Assembly (NCBI GenBank): GCA_020073385.1
Contig: JAIQFH010000007.1
Coordinates: 62,001 to 126,000, forward strand
Source of the DNA: Terriglobia bacterium
Lineage (GTDB): Bacteria; Acidobacteriota; Terriglobia; Terriglobales; Acidobacteriaceae
Direction: 5' to 3'
Length of the DNA: 64,000 bases
Under the pieces are notes generated by a model. That model was not told the origin of the DNA and made no database searches. It saw only the letters and a list, made by a program, of their open reading frames with translations. Of the stretch, positions 26,147-36,684 are shown in pieces. Within the stretch, counting starts at the first letter, position 1. Each line of letters opens with the position of its first letter. Both the position numbers and the translations under genes were made by a program.

Positions 26147-27520
26147 CTAGTGTTTTTTCTTCGTGACTGTGGCATCGATTTGGCCGTGGGCGAGCCGGGC
26201 GGAGATTTCGTCTCCGATTTTTACAGCGTCGGCATCCTTCAGCAGTTTGCCGTTGGAATCGAAGATCAGGGCATAGCCGCGATCGAGAATGGCGAGGGGC
26301 GAAAGCGACTGCAATGCGGTTTCGAGGCGTTCGCTGCGGACGCGGTGCTGCAGCAGGACGTTGCGCATGACAGACGCCAACGCCATGGTGCGGCTGTCGA
26401 GTTCTTTGCGCATGCCGGTGAGGACCAGGCGGACATCATAGTGGCGGACGGCGGCAGAAACGATTTCCCAGCGGCGGCGGGATTTTTCGAGAAGGTTGCG
26501 TTGGGCCAGTTCCACGCGATGGGTAAGGTCGTCAAGTTTCTGCTGGCGCTGGCGGATGACTTCCATCATGCGAGCGAAGGCGCCGTGTTGCGAGAGTTCC
26601 GTCAGGGCCTGGCGTCCCATGAGAAGGCGGTAGCGCATGGCGCGGGTGAGGCGGTCGTGCAAGGCGGCGGCGTTGTCTTCGATGTCCTGGCGCGAACGGA
26701 TGACGAGTTCGGCGGCGGCCGAAGGCGTGGGAGCGCGCAGGTCGGCAACGAAATCGATGATGGTGAAATCGGTTTCGTGACCGACCGCGGAGATCACGGG
26801 AATCGCGGAAGCGGCCACGGTGCGGGCGAGGCCCTCGTCGTTGAAGGGCGCGAGATCTTCGGCGGAGCCTCCGCCGCGGGCGACGATGATCACCTCGACG
26901 CTGTTCTGCTGGCCGAAGAAGCGAACACCGGAGGCGACTTCGAATGAAGCAGCATCACCCTGGACCTGGGCGGGAAAAATCAGCACGTTCGCCGAGCGAT
27001 GGCGGCGCTGCAGGATGTTGAGAATGTCGCGCAGGGCAGCTCCTTGCGGAGAGGTGACGATACCGATGCGGGCAGGCAGTGTGGGGATCGGCTTCTTGCG
27101 GTCAGCGGCGAAGAGGCCTTCGGCTTCGAGCTTGGCTTTGAGCTGCTCGAATGCGAGTTGAAGCGATCCGGCGCCTTTGGGCTCGATGTATTCGGCGGAG
27201 ATTTGCAGCTCGCCGCGATCCTCGTAGATGGTGACGCGGCCGCGGACGACGACTTGCAGGCCGTCAGCGGGACGAAAACGTAACAGACGCGCGGAGGAAC
27301 GGAACATCACGACACGAATCTGCGCGTCTCCGTCTTTAAGGGTGAAGTAGAGATGTCCGGACTCGGGAGCGCGGAAGTTGGAGATTTCGCCTTCGACCCA
27401 GGCGTCGGAGTATTCGCGTTCGATGTGAGTGCGGACGGAGGCGACCAGGTCGCGGACTTTCCACACCCGACGTTCGGGTGGGCGGAAGCTGAAGCCGAGT
27501 TGATCGGAGAGCGAGGACAC
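26147..27520 (-). CDS. xseA: Exodeoxyribonuclease VII large subunit
   Basis: XseA with XseB degrades single-stranded DNA. The OB domain starts VRDLVASVRTHIEREYSDAW and continues GHLYFTLKDGDAQIRVVMFR. The catalytic domain has IGIVTSPQGAALRDIL, the glycine-rich VARGGGSAEDLAPFND and ISAVGHETDFTIIDFVADLRA. A long coiled-coil region (about residues 280-400) and the end LDRGYALIFDSNGKLLKDA complete the family order; 457 residues is the normal length. The start is a GTG at 27520. xseB is not visible downstream; the 190 bases after the gene hold no small-subunit frame. Confidence 0.95.
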   Translation of the reverse strand: MSSLSDQLGFSFRPPERRVWKVRDLVASVRTHIEREYSDAWVEGEISNFRAPESGHLYFTLKDGDAQIRVVMFRSSARLLRFRPADGLQVVVRGRVTIYEDRGELQISAEYIEPKGAGSLQLAFEQLKAKLEAEGLFAADRKKPIPTLPARIGIVTSPQGAALRDILNILQRRHRSANVLIFPAQVQGDAASFEVASGVRFFGQQNSVEVIIVARGGGSAEDLAPFNDEGLARTVAASAIPVISAVGHETDFTIIDFVADLRAPTPSAAAELVIRSRQDIEDNAAALHDRLTRAMRYRLLMGRQALTELSQHGAFARMMEVIRQRQQKLDDLTHRVELAQRNLLEKSRRRWEIVSAAVRHYDVRLVLTGMRKELDSRTMALASVMRNVLLQHRVRSERLETALQSLSPLAILDRGYALIFDSNGKLLKDADAVKIGDEISARLAHGQIDATVTKKKH

Positions 27521-27540
27521 TTAGGGGAGTTTAACGCAGA

Positions 27541-27580
27541 AGGTCCACCACAGAGGGCACGGAGGAACACCGAGGAATTC
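27541..27580 (+). repeat. Family F repeat
   Basis: CCACCACAGAGGGCACGGAGG is present in the short gap upstream of xseA. It resembles the F copies at 32212, 34640 and 58840. Confidence 0.7.
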
Positions 27581-27599
27581 TAGAGTGCTGTTAAGGTCA

Positions 27600-27645
27600 A
27601 TCCCCACCTTGTCGCACAAAACGCGACGAGGGTGGCACCCCTCGT
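27600..27645 (-). repeat. Family D hairpin repeat, degenerate
   Basis: AATCCCCACC with TGTCGCACAAAACGCGACGA and GGTGGCACCCC forms a hairpin. Reversed, it starts GGGGTGCC and ends GGTGGGGATT like the 7291 copy, though the arm centre is different. Confidence 0.6.
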
Positions 27646-27683
27646 TTAGTTGATTTCGAATGAGAAGACATCGGCGATTTTTG

Positions 27684-29576
27684 TCAGAGGATCTGGCGCG
27701 AGTCGCCGACGCGCCGGGTCACTCGCTCGCGGTCGAGGTATTCGAGCAGTGGGATAGCATACTTCCGGCTTACACCCGTCATGTCTTTGAAAGCGGCGAC
27801 GTCGATAGTAGGAGACTTCGCTTTGTGGGCGGCGATCTGGCGGCGGAGTTGGTCGAGGGCGGTGCGGTGAAAGACGAGATCGTCGGAGATTTTGATCAGT
27901 GATTTTTCCCGCAGAAGAAGTGTGACGATCTTTTGGGCGCGGGCTTTGTCGATCTTGAGACCGCCGAGGACTTCGTGGAGAGCGGGGACTTTCAGTCCTG
28001 CGGTGGCGAAGGCATCTTCGATTTTCTTCTTCGATTGCGCTTCCTCGTCTTTCATCATGACACCGTGACCGGGGAGACGGACGATGTCTCCTGCGATCTC
28101 AAGTTTTTGCTCGCGTGCGAGTTGGTCGAGCGCCACGGCGAATACTTCCGGCGAAGCTTTTCCCTGTTCGCGCAATTCTTCTTTCGCCATACCGGGTGAC
28201 AGCGAGTTCTTTTTGTGGAACGCCGCGACAGCCGCCAGTATGAGCGCCTGCAGCGCAGCGAGAGAAACACCGTCGATCAGGGTCTCGCCAACACGATGAA
28301 CCTGCCCTTTGTTGAAGGCTGAAGACAGCGCGGTTTGAATCGAATCACGGCGCCATCCTGTTTCCGCGACCAGTTGAGCGAGAGAGATTCCTGCACGAAC
28401 ACGGCGTTGAATACGGCGTTCCAGAATTGGCGCACGGTTTCCATCTGAGAGTACTTGAAGGAAATCAGCGAGGTCCGGCTGGCGTGGAATAGGAACGGCA
28501 TCGAGGACCGTGCCTCCGCCGATGGTGATGACGGGCGAGAACTGGCGGATGATGAACCGGTCGCCGGGCAGAAGGAGCGCAGCGGCAGGAAGCTTAAGGC
28601 GGGCAAATGCTTCGGTAGCGGGTGCGAGCTCTTTTGTATTGTGCAGGGCGATTTCGGCCACAGTCTCCATGGTGTTGGAGTGGAAGTGGACGCGGCTTCG
28701 GTTCCGCAAGGCCCGCGGCGCTGATTTGAGGAGAGTGAGGCGGACGTCGGCACGGCGCGTGGCAGTGAAGGTGTCGGGCGGAGCCAGCATCATCCCGCGC
28801 GCAAGATCTTCGGTGCTCGCACCGGCCAGGTTCAGCGCGGTGCGCTGGCCGGCGATAGCGCCGTCTGCCGGCTTTCCATGGACCTGCACGCCTCGGACGC
28901 GGACTTTGCGGCCTGAGGGAAAGACCTCCAATTCGTCTTCGTGGTGGATGGTGCCGGAGATGAGGGTTCCCGTGACCACCGTGCCGAATCCTTTCATCGT
29001 GAATACACGGTCGATGGGCAAACGCGGCAGGGCGCGTGAATCGCGCGGTTCGACTTGGGCTGCCGCGGCGGCGATGGCACGCTTCAGATCGTCGAGGCCC
29101 GCGCCGGTAAGTGAACTCACGGGGACGATGGGGCTGTGCTCCAGAAAAGTCCCGAGCAGAAAATCTTCGACTTCGAGGCGGACCACCTCCAGCGTTTCGC
29201 CATCGACGGTGTCGGACTTAGTCAGGACTGTGATGCCGCGCTGGACGCCGAGTAGTCGGAGGATGTCGAAGTGCTCGCGGGTTTGAGGCTTGATGGATTC
29301 GTCGGCGGCGATGACCAGCAGCACCAGATCGATGCCGCCGACTCCGGCGAGCATGTTGCGCACGAAACGCTCGTGGCCGGGGACATCGACGAAACCGATT
29401 TGCAGAGTTCCGCCATCGGGCGTAGGCAACGCCATGTGGGCAAAGCCGAGATCGATGGTGATGCCGCGGCGTTTTTCTTCGGCGAGACGATCGGCGTCGA
29501 TGCCAGTGAGGGCCTTGACCAGCGCGGTTTTACCGTGGTCGATGTGGCCGGCGGTGCCGATGATGATCGATTTCAT
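27684..29576 (-). CDS. selB: SelB, selenocysteine-specific elongation factor
   Basis: SelB delivers Sec-tRNA to UGA codons that carry a SECIS hairpin. The G domain has [34 protein letters not shown] and LTKSDTVDG. Domains II and III follow ([34 protein letters not shown]), and the C-terminal winged-helix region (residues about 380-630) that reads SECIS RNA is full length. The length, 630 residues, is close to the E. coli protein. This implies the organism makes selenoproteins, but no tRNA-Sec or selA is in the window and I did not recognise an in-frame UGA gene. A family B repeat lies just upstream of the start. Confidence 0.95.
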   Translation of the reverse strand: MKSIIIGTAGHIDHGKTALVKALTGIDADRLAEEKRRGITIDLGFAHMALPTPDGGTLQIGFVDVPGHERFVRNMLAGVGGIDLVLLVIAADESIKPQTREHFDILRLLGVQRGITVLTKSDTVDGETLEVVRLEVEDFLLGTFLEHSPIVPVSSLTGAGLDDLKRAIAAAAAQVEPRDSRALPRLPIDRVFTMKGFGTVVTGTLISGTIHHEDELEVFPSGRKVRVRGVQVHGKPADGAIAGQRTALNLAGASTEDLARGMMLAPPDTFTATRRADVRLTLLKSAPRALRNRSRVHFHSNTMETVAEIALHNTKELAPATEAFARLKLPAAALLLPGDRFIIRQFSPVITIGGGTVLDAVPIPRQPDLADFLQVLSDGNRAPILERRIQRRVRAGISLAQLVAETGWRRDSIQTALSSAFNKGQVHRVGETLIDGVSLAALQALILAAVAAFHKKNSLSPGMAKEELREQGKASPEVFAVALDQLAREQKLEIAGDIVRLPGHGVMMKDEEAQSKKKIEDAFATAGLKVPALHEVLGGLKIDKARAQKIVTLLLREKSLIKISDDLVFHRTALDQLRRQIAAHKAKSPTIDVAAFKDMTGVSRKYAIPLLEYLDRERVTRRVGDSRQIL

Positions 29577-29606
29577 CCCTTCGGCATCGTAGCAGGCCGG
29601 GGAGAC

Positions 29607-29671
29607 CGGGCCTAAAGGCCCGATCCATTCTTAGGGCTTAACGCGACCCTCAAGGGGCCGCTCTTCCACCT
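29607..29671 (+). repeat. Family B two-hairpin repeat, intergenic
   Basis: GGGCCTAAAGGCCC is followed by ATCCATTC, then a segment containing CTTAACGCG, and by CCCTCAAGGGG ending CTCTTCCAC. The copy inside purL (31073-31135) has the same order: GGGCTGAAGCCCC, ATTC, GCTAACG, GGCACGGCTGAAGCCGTGCC, CTTCCAC. It lies between divergent selB and purL. Confidence 0.75.
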
Positions 29672-29817
29672 GGAATTGGGCGGGGATGAGGATTCGAAGT
29701 CTGGGCACGACTCGCATCCTCACGCTCGCTTTGCTCGCGGGGCGGACGAAGGCACCCGCTCCTACACGGATTTATTCGCCTACAGGCGGCTCCAAATGCG
29801 ACAATAGAAGCTCTTCC

Positions 29818-32202
29818 ATGCCTACTTCTTTGACCTCTGCCTTCTCTCCGGAGACCATCCGGCAGCACGGACTCACGCCTGATGAATACGAAAAAATCAG
29901 GCAGCTTCTTGGCGGGCGCGAGCCCACGATCACCGAGCTCGGCATCTTCAGCGTGATGTGGAGCGAGCACTGCTCCTACAAGTCGTCGCGGGTGCATTTG
30001 AAGCGGCTGCCGACGCGCAGCAAGCGCGTGCTGCAGGGGCCGGGGGAGAATGCGGGGATCATTGATATTGGAGATGGCTGGGCGTGCGCCTTCAAGATCG
30101 AGTCGCATAACCATCCGTCGTTCATTGAGCCGTTTCAAGGAGCGACCACCGGTGTGGGAGGGATTTTGCGCGACATTTTTACCATGGGCGCGCGGCCCGT
30201 CGCCGTGATGGATTCATTGCGGTTCGGGCCTGTGACGCAGGCTGCCGGGCTTCGCCCTGGCAGGACAGCCGAGGCGGCTGTCGCTACGCAAGATGACATT
30301 CATCGGAATCATTCGATCATGGAAGGGGTGATCAGCGGAGTTGCGTCTTATGGGAATTGCTTTGGCGTGCCCAATCTTGGGGGTGAGACGAAGTTTGAGC
30401 GTTGCTACTCGGGCAATCCGCTGGTGAATGCGTTTGCTCTCGGACTGGTGAGGAAGAATGAAATCTTCTATGCGCGGGCGGCGGGTGAAGGGAATCCGGT
30501 GATTTACGTGGGCGCGAAGACGGGGCGCGATGGAATCCACGGCGCGACCATGGCGAGCGAGGAATTCAGCGAGGCTTCGGAGGCAAAGCGACCGAATGTG
30601 CAGGTGGGCGATCCGTTCCTGGAGAAGCTGCTGCTTGAGGCTTGTCTTGAGGCGATGCAGACGGGGGCGATTGTCGGCATTCAGGACATGGGCGCCGCAG
30701 GGTTGACGTGCTCGACGTGCGAGATGGGTGGACGCGGAGGAGTTGGTATCGACATTGAACTCGATCGCGTGCCGCAGCGCGAGACGGGCATGACTCCGTA
30801 CGAGATCATGCTGAGCGAGTCGCAGGAGCGCATGCTGCTGGTCGCGCAAAAAGGGCGTGAGGAGGAAGTGTTCCGCGTCTTTGAAAAATGGGGGCTTGAT
30901 GCTGTCGAAGTCGGGAAGGTCACGACAGACAACAAACTGCGCGTGCTGGAACACGGGAAGGTTGTGGCGGAGATTCCGAATCCGGCGCTGACCGACGAGG
31001 CGCCGCTGTACAAGCGGCCTTTGGCGCGGTGGGAGCCGCCGGTGGCGCGGGAGATGCCGGAGGAAGTGCGGCAGGGGCTGAAGCCCCTCTCTCATTCAAA
31101 CGCTAACGGCACGGCTGAAGCCGTGCCCTTCCACAATTCGCAACTGAAGCAGCTTTTGGCTTCTCCGAATATTTGCGGGAAGCGGTGGGTGTGGCAACAG
31201 TATGACCACATGGTTCAGACCAACACGGTTGAAACGCCGGGGGCGGGCGATGCGGGAGTGATTCGCATCAAGGGTACGGAGCGAGGGTTGGCGATGGCGC
31301 TCGATGGAAACGGGCGCTGGTGTTACCTGGATCCGAAGCTGGGAGCGGAGCACGCTGTCGCGGAGGCAGCGCGCAAGGTGGCCTTGTCGGGGGCAACTCC
31401 GGTGGGGGCGACGAATTGCCTGAACTTCGGCAATCCCGAGAAGCCGCACATCATGTGGCAGTTCTCGCAGACGATCGACGGCATCACCAAGGCTTGTGAA
31501 GAGTTGGAAATTCCCATCACCGGCGGCAACGTCAGCTTTTACAACGAGACGCTGGGCGAGGGGATCTATCCGACGCCAGTACTGGGCGTGGTGGGAATTC
31601 TTGAGGACGTGCACAAGACGGTGAAGATGCACTTCGCCGCACCCGGACGCACGATCGTGCTATTGCGCGGTGCCGAGCCGGGCGATATCACCGATGCGGA
31701 GACGGAGTTTGGATCTTCGGAGTACGCGAAGGTAATTCTGGGAGCGTTGTGGGGATATCCGCCGGAGCTTGATCTGGAGAAGGAAGCCGGGCTGCAACAG
31801 GCGGTAATCGAACTGGTGAAACAGGGTTTGGTGGAATCGGCGCATGACTGCTCCGATGGTGGCATCGCAGTGGCGCTGGCGGAGAAGGCGTTTCCGGCGG
31901 GAGTAGGAGCGCACGTGAATCTCAAGTCTGGCGGGTTGTTTGCCGAGTATGCGCTGTTCGGCGAGGATGCGAGCCGCGTGCTGGTGTCTTGCGACCCGGG
32001 GAGGGTGGCGCGAATCAAAGAAGTAGCGGGAAAGTACGGGATTGCGGCGGACGCGATCGGAGAAACGATCCCTGAGAAGTTGGAAATTTCATTGGATGGA
32101 AAGGCCGTGGTTGCGGCTACAGTTGCGGAGTTGAGCGGGGCTTACGAAAGTGCGCTGGAAGCGGCTTTGCGGACTGATCCGGAGTTTGTCGGGGTCGACT
32201 AG
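29818..32202 (+). CDS. purL: PurL, phosphoribosylformylglycinamidine synthase subunit II
   Basis: PurL makes FGAM from FGAR, ATP and glutamine-derived ammonia in step 4 of purine synthesis. Recognisable blocks are [37 protein letters not shown]-like [37 protein letters not shown] and [12 protein letters not shown]. The start ATG 29818 begins the conserved N-terminus; the frame is open 132 bases further upstream through repeats. Two insertions are seen: about residues 141-159 ([19 protein letters not shown], family A) and about 419-441 ([19 protein letters not shown], family B). The ATP-grasp-like core is otherwise intact. purF follows 87 bases downstream. Confidence 0.95.
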   Translation: MPTSLTSAFSPETIRQHGLTPDEYEKIRQLLGGREPTITELGIFSVMWSEHCSYKSSRVHLKRLPTRSKRVLQGPGENAGIIDIGDGWACAFKIESHNHPSFIEPFQGATTGVGGILRDIFTMGARPVAVMDSLRFGPVTQAAGLRPGRTAEAAVATQDDIHRNHSIMEGVISGVASYGNCFGVPNLGGETKFERCYSGNPLVNAFALGLVRKNEIFYARAAGEGNPVIYVGAKTGRDGIHGATMASEEFSEASEAKRPNVQVGDPFLEKLLLEACLEAMQTGAIVGIQDMGAAGLTCSTCEMGGRGGVGIDIELDRVPQRETGMTPYEIMLSESQERMLLVAQKGREEEVFRVFEKWGLDAVEVGKVTTDNKLRVLEHGKVVAEIPNPALTDEAPLYKRPLARWEPPVAREMPEEVRQGLKPLSHSNANGTAEAVPFHNSQLKQLLASPNICGKRWVWQQYDHMVQTNTVETPGAGDAGVIRIKGTERGLAMALDGNGRWCYLDPKLGAEHAVAEAARKVALSGATPVGATNCLNFGNPEKPHIMWQFSQTIDGITKACEELEIPITGGNVSFYNETLGEGIYPTPVLGVVGILEDVHKTVKMHFAAPGRTIVLLRGAEPGDITDAETEFGSSEYAKVILGALWGYPPELDLEKEAGLQQAVIELVKQGLVESAHDCSDGGIAVALAEKAFPAGVGAHVNLKSGGLFAEYALFGEDASRVLVSCDPGRVARIKEVAGKYGIAADAIGETIPEKLEISLDGKAVVAATVAELSGAYESALEAALRTDPEFVGVD
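30241..30290 (-). repeat. Family A palindromic repeat, inside purL in frame (antisense)
   Basis: Reverse-complemented, it reads GTAGCGACAGCCGCCTCGGC, CTGTCCTGCC, then AGGGCGAAGCCCGGCAG. It has the same two stem-loops as the mnmG, mnmE and 37375 copies. In purL it encodes [18 protein letters not shown]. Confidence 0.8.
31073..31135 (+). repeat. Family B two-hairpin repeat, inside purL in frame
   Basis: AGGGGCTGAAGCCCCT and GGCACGGCTGAAGCCGTGCC are two strong stem-loops joined by TCTCATTCAAACGCTAAC and ending CTTCCAC. They encode [19 protein letters not shown]. Confidence 0.85.
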
Positions 32203-32211
32203 CGTCAACAA

Positions 32212-32287
32212 ATCTCACCACAGAGGAACACAGAGGACGATCCGATTTTTTGGGCTAAGAACTAAAGGCTGAGGGCTAAGAAGGGCT
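32212..32287. repeat. Family F and family E repeat arms between purL and purF
   Basis: CTCACCACAGAGGAACACAGAGG (32215-32237) matches family F. It is followed by GGGCTAAGAACTAAAGGCTGAGGGC, a family E-type arm (32252-32287), ending directly at the purF start. Confidence 0.6.
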
Positions 32288-32289
32288 AA

Positions 32290-33717
32290 ATGCAGATTCC
32301 TGACAAATTTCATGATGAATGCGGTGTGGTTGCGATCTTCGGCCATCCCGAGGCGGAGAAACTTGCATACCTTGGACTGCACGCACTGCAGCATCGCGGT
32401 CAGGAATCGGCGGGGATCGTCACGTCTGATGGTCTGACGGCCCGCGCGCACAAAGCCATGGGCTCGGTCGCGGACATCTTCACCGAAGAGGTGTTGTCGA
32501 AATTGGGCGGCACGATCGCAATCGGGCACACGCGCTATTCCACGGCGGGCGATTCGGCGCTACTGAATGCTCAGCCGATCCTGGTGCAGTCGAATAAGGG
32601 CGCGATCGCAGTCGCCCACAATGGCAACCTGGTGAATGCCACGACGGTCCGCGCGCGACTGGAGAGCCAGGGGTCGATTTTCCAGACCAACAGCGATACC
32701 GAAGTGATCGTTCACCTGATCGCGCTGTCGAAGGAGCACACGCTGCCCGAGGCAATGGCCGACGCGCTGCGACGGGTGGAGGGCGCGTTTTCTCTGGTGA
32801 TGATGAGCAATGACCGTATCTTTGCGGTGCGCGATCCGCGCGGCTTTCGGCCGCTGGCTATGGGACGCATTCCCGCTGTGGAGGGGCAGAAGCGGGATAC
32901 GATTGTGTTCGCTTCCGAGACCTGCGCTTTCGACTTGATCGGTGCAGAGTACGTTCGCGACGTGAAGCCGGGTGAGTTGATCATCGTCAGTGCTGAGGGA
33001 GTCAGCTCGCGGTTCTATTCGACCGCCGCGCCGCAGTCGAGCTGCATTTTTGAGCACGTGTATTTTTCACGGCCGGACAGCCTGGTTTTCGGGCGGCCGG
33101 TGCAAACCAGCCGCGAAGAATTGGGCCGGCAGTTGGCGCGAGAAGCCGGTGTGGAGGCTGATCTTGTCGTTCCGGTTCCGGACTCGGGCGTAACGGCCGC
33201 GGTCGGCTACGCGGCGGAGAGCGGGATCCCGTTTCGCTTTGCTTTGATCCGTAATCATTACGTGGGACGCACGTTCATTGAGCCGAGCCAGAAGGTGCGC
33301 GACTTTGGCGTAAGGTTGAAGCTGAATCCGGTGCGGTCGCTGCTGGAAGGCAAACGGGTGGTCTTGATCGACGACTCGATTGTGCGCGGCACAACCAGCC
33401 GCAAGATTGTACGCATGATCCGCAATGCCGGGGCGAAGGAAGTGCACATGCGCATTTCGTGTCCGCCAACGATTTCGCCGTGCTACTACGGCGTGGACAC
33501 TCCGTCTCGAAAGCAGTTGATCGCGGCCAACAAATCGGTGGAAGAGATTCGTGAGTATATTGGTGCGGATTCGCTGGCTTATCTTTCGCTCGAGGGCCTG
33601 AAGAGGGCTTGCGGCGAGGGAGAGAAAATCTCGTATTGCTCGGCCTGCTATACGGGGAAATATCCGACCGACATTGTCGATATCGACGAGATTCAGCCGG
33701 CGGCGGTGCGACGGTAG
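32290..33717 (+). CDS. purF: PurF, amidophosphoribosyltransferase
   Basis: PurF makes 5-phosphoribosylamine from PRPP and glutamine, the committed step of purine synthesis. The class II glutamine amidotransferase site is the Cys in HDECGVVAIFG (residues 9-19), preceded by a 10-residue propeptide. Blocks ALQHRGQESAGI, GHTRYSTAG and the PRPP site VVLIDDSIVRGTTSRKI are intact. The extra cysteines of the [4Fe-4S] type of PurF are visible: CIFEHVYF, then the C-terminal CSACYTGKYP. 475 residues is normal. The gap from purL holds repeats only. Confidence 0.96.
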   Translation: MQIPDKFHDECGVVAIFGHPEAEKLAYLGLHALQHRGQESAGIVTSDGLTARAHKAMGSVADIFTEEVLSKLGGTIAIGHTRYSTAGDSALLNAQPILVQSNKGAIAVAHNGNLVNATTVRARLESQGSIFQTNSDTEVIVHLIALSKEHTLPEAMADALRRVEGAFSLVMMSNDRIFAVRDPRGFRPLAMGRIPAVEGQKRDTIVFASETCAFDLIGAEYVRDVKPGELIIVSAEGVSSRFYSTAAPQSSCIFEHVYFSRPDSLVFGRPVQTSREELGRQLAREAGVEADLVVPVPDSGVTAAVGYAAESGIPFRFALIRNHYVGRTFIEPSQKVRDFGVRLKLNPVRSLLEGKRVVLIDDSIVRGTTSRKIVRMIRNAGAKEVHMRISCPPTISPCYYGVDTPSRKQLIAANKSVEEIREYIGADSLAYLSLEGLKRACGEGEKISYCSACYTGKYPTDIVDIDEIQPAAVRR

Positions 33718-33753
33718 GTGAGGTCTCAGGTTGTGGGTCTTAGGTCTTAGGCT
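33717..33753. repeat. Family E repeat arm at the purF/prmC junction
   Basis: GGTGAGGTCTCAGGTTGTGG followed by GTCTTAGGTCTTAGG resembles the family E arms inside prmC and between purL and purF. It overlaps the last bases of prmC. Confidence 0.5.
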
Positions 33754-34633
33754 TCCGCGCCTTCACTACGCGTGGGATTGACTGCAGGTCGGGCTTAATC
33801 TGCACGTCTTGCCAGTCTTCCAATAACTTCCGGACTTCTTTCGCGATCGTTCCGCTGATTTCCATGATGAGCCATCCGCCAGGACGCAGGATTTGCCTGG
33901 CTTGCGGGATGAGGCGGGCGATCACTTCGGTTCCGGCTGGCCCTGCGAAGACCGCATTGCGTGGCTCAAACTTACGGACTTCCAACTGCACCTGATCTTC
34001 TTCTGACTCGCCAACGTAGGGCGGATTCGAGACCACAAAATCAAAATCACCCTTCAGGCCTTCGAGTAAATCGCTTTGATGAAAGTAAATCCGATGCTCA
34101 AGTTGATGGCGGGCAGCGTTGGCGCGGGCGATCTCCAGAGCGTCGGGGGAAATGTCGGTGGCGTGAATCTCTGCGTGGGCCAGTTCTTTCGCGAGTGCCA
34201 GCGCGATGCAGCCGGAGCCGGTGCCTACGTCGACGATGCGGACCTTGGACTTCGGACCTCGTACCTCAGAGTTTGTTTTGGCTGAGGTCTGAGGCCTGAC
34301 GCCTGAGGTCTGAATTTCGAGAACAGTTTCGATGACATGTTCTGTCTCCGGGCGCGGGATCAGCACGGCGGGCGTGACGATGACATCCATGCCCCAGAAT
34401 TCCTGGTGGCCCGTGATGTATTGCGCGGGGACGCCTCTTGTTCGCTCGGCAAGCGCGGATTCGTAGCGGGATTCCTCTTCCGTGGTAAGTTCGCGGTCGG
34501 GATGTGCAAACAGATAGGCACGATCGCAGTTCAGAGTGAACATCAGAAGCATCTCGGCGTTCATGCGGGGGGAGGGAACGTTCTCGGTTTTGAGGCGGCT
34601 GATGGCCGCGGAGAGGGAGTCTTTCAGATGCAC
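33740..34633 (-). CDS. prmC: PrmC (HemK), release factor glutamine methyltransferase
   Basis: PrmC methylates the glutamine of the GGQ loop of release factors. The SAM-binding motif is DVGTGSGCIALALA and the catalytic motif is NPPY in VVSNPPYVGES, the signature of N5-glutamine methyltransferases. The N-terminal helical domain has the blocks LLMFTLNCDRAYLF and GVPAQYITGHQEFW, then LIPRPETEHVIE. Residues about 108-130 (QTSGVRPQTSAKTNSEVRG and so on) do not match the family and coincide with a family E repeat, placed just before the SAM domain. It is preceded by a DinB gene and by prfA, whose product is the PrmC substrate. Confidence 0.94.
   Translation of the reverse strand: MHLKDSLSAAISRLKTENVPSPRMNAEMLLMFTLNCDRAYLFAHPDRELTTEEESRYESALAERTRGVPAQYITGHQEFWGMDVIVTPAVLIPRPETEHVIETVLEIQTSGVRPQTSAKTNSEVRGPKSKVRIVDVGTGSGCIALALAKELAHAEIHATDISPDALEIARANAARHQLEHRIYFHQSDLLEGLKGDFDFVVSNPPYVGESEEDQVQLEVRKFEPRNAVFAGPAGTEVIARLIPQARQILRPGGWLIMEISGTIAKEVRKLLEDWQDVQIKPDLQSIPRVVKARKPKT
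34243..34318 (-). repeat. Family E inverted low-complexity repeat, inside prmC in frame
   Basis: GGACCTCGTACCTCAG and CTGAGGTCTGAGGCC are near-inverse arms separated by about 15 bases, followed by another CTGAGGTCTG. The insertion adds about 23 residues rich in Ser, Thr, Lys and Arg. Confidence 0.65.
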
Positions 34634-34639
34634 AGAGAT

Positions 34640-34735
34640 ATTTCACCACAGAGGGCACTGAGGCACACAGAGGAACGACGTTATATTCGGGTTCACGACC
34701 GCAAAAGCTTAAACCGCAGAGGGCGCAGAGAAATG
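34640..34735 (+). repeat. Two family F repeat units
   Basis: TTCACCACAGAGGGCACTGAGG (34640 region) is followed by CACACAGAGG and, after 40 bases, by ACCGCAGAGGGCGCAGAG. They fill most of the gap between the DinB gene and prmC. Confidence 0.65.
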
Positions 34736-34759
34736 CGGCGATCGGACTTCGAATCGCTA

Positions 34760-35236
34760 CTACCTGTCTTCTTGCTCCCGCCTGAGTTCGTAGCCGAGGT
34801 AGATCATCTGGCCGATGTGGTGCTGCATGTGGGCGGCACACTGCACGATCATGTCGAGGCGATTGCTGCAGTTTGTGCCGACTCCGGAATACGGCTTCGA
34901 CCAATCGGCGGATGATTGAGCCCGAATGGTCTGGATCACCATCGCGACTGCGTGGTCCAGCAGCTTCAGAGCCTCCTCTTTCGAAGGCGGATTGGGCTCG
35001 GTGAATTCGCGGGGACGGTCGCGGACGTATCCGGTGTTCGCGATCTGCGCGCCGATGTAGTAATTCAGGTTACCGGTCAGGTGGAGGACGAGGTGGCCAA
35101 AGCTGTTGCCGTAAGGAAAGGGCTTGGTCCAGAACTGTTTTTCTGTGAGCGGCACGGCGAGTTCGCGTACACGCGCCAGGTTCGCGAAGTAGCGATCGGC
35201 AAGAGCTGCGGTTAACGTGGCGTCGAGTTCAGGCAT
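34760..35236 (-). CDS. DinB/YfiT-family protein
   Basis: The 158-residue four-helix protein has a DinB-like pattern: LVLHLTGNLNYYIG with His in helix 2 and CAAHMQHHIGQMIY with HxxxH in helix 4, forming the usual three-His metal site. DinB-like proteins bind a divalent metal and include thiol transferases; the activity here is unknown. It sits between prfA and prmC on the same strand, a position not normally occupied, with 40 bases to prfA and about 127 to prmC. So it may be part of the same transcript. Confidence 0.8.
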   Translation of the reverse strand: MPELDATLTAALADRYFANLARVRELAVPLTEKQFWTKPFPYGNSFGHLVLHLTGNLNYYIGAQIANTGYVRDRPREFTEPNPPSKEEALKLLDHAVAMVIQTIRAQSSADWSKPYSGVGTNCSNRLDMIVQCAAHMQHHIGQMIYLGYELRREQEDR

Positions 35237-35275
35237 TCTCTCCTGCTTCGCGGGCGCATGCGCCCACGTTATCCC

Positions 35276-36355
<1,080 letters not shown>

Positions 36356-36376
36356 GTTGTTGATTCCTGCACTCTT

Positions 36377-36480
36377 CACATCCCGGAGGGATGTCTGATG
36401 GTAGCCCGGCGTTTCAACGCCGGGTCGGCGCGCTCTCAAGCACCCGTCCCGGAGGGACGGCTGAAATGTCACATCGACCG
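36377..36480. repeat. Family C hairpins upstream of prfA
   Basis: CATCCCGGAGGGATG (36379 region), CCCGGCGTTTCAACGCCGGG and CGTCCCGGAGGGACGG are three successive perfect hairpins. The gap from 36356 to 36684 otherwise holds only degenerate repeat sequence (a further GCGGGCTACTTTCAGCAGCC-like piece) and no gene. They lie just upstream of the prfA start. Confidence 0.7.
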
Positions 36481-36684
36481 TTCAGGCGTGCCTCCAGCAC
36501 GCGATCCTCAATTATCGTCGTCACCCGACACCGAAGCGGCGGGCTACTTTCAGCAGCCCCTATCGGGACTGAACCCTTCTGCACTTCTTCGCACGAGAAC
36601 TACGCACTTGGGGGAACACTCGCAAAACGGTCGATCAATTGTAAGCTGAGAACTGATCTGTCAGAAGTATTCGCGGCGGGGCCG

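Noticed and set aside
36356-36684. Possible CRISPR-like spaced repeats
   Set aside because: The hairpins are unequal in length and spacing, and no direct repeat-spacer periodicity is present.
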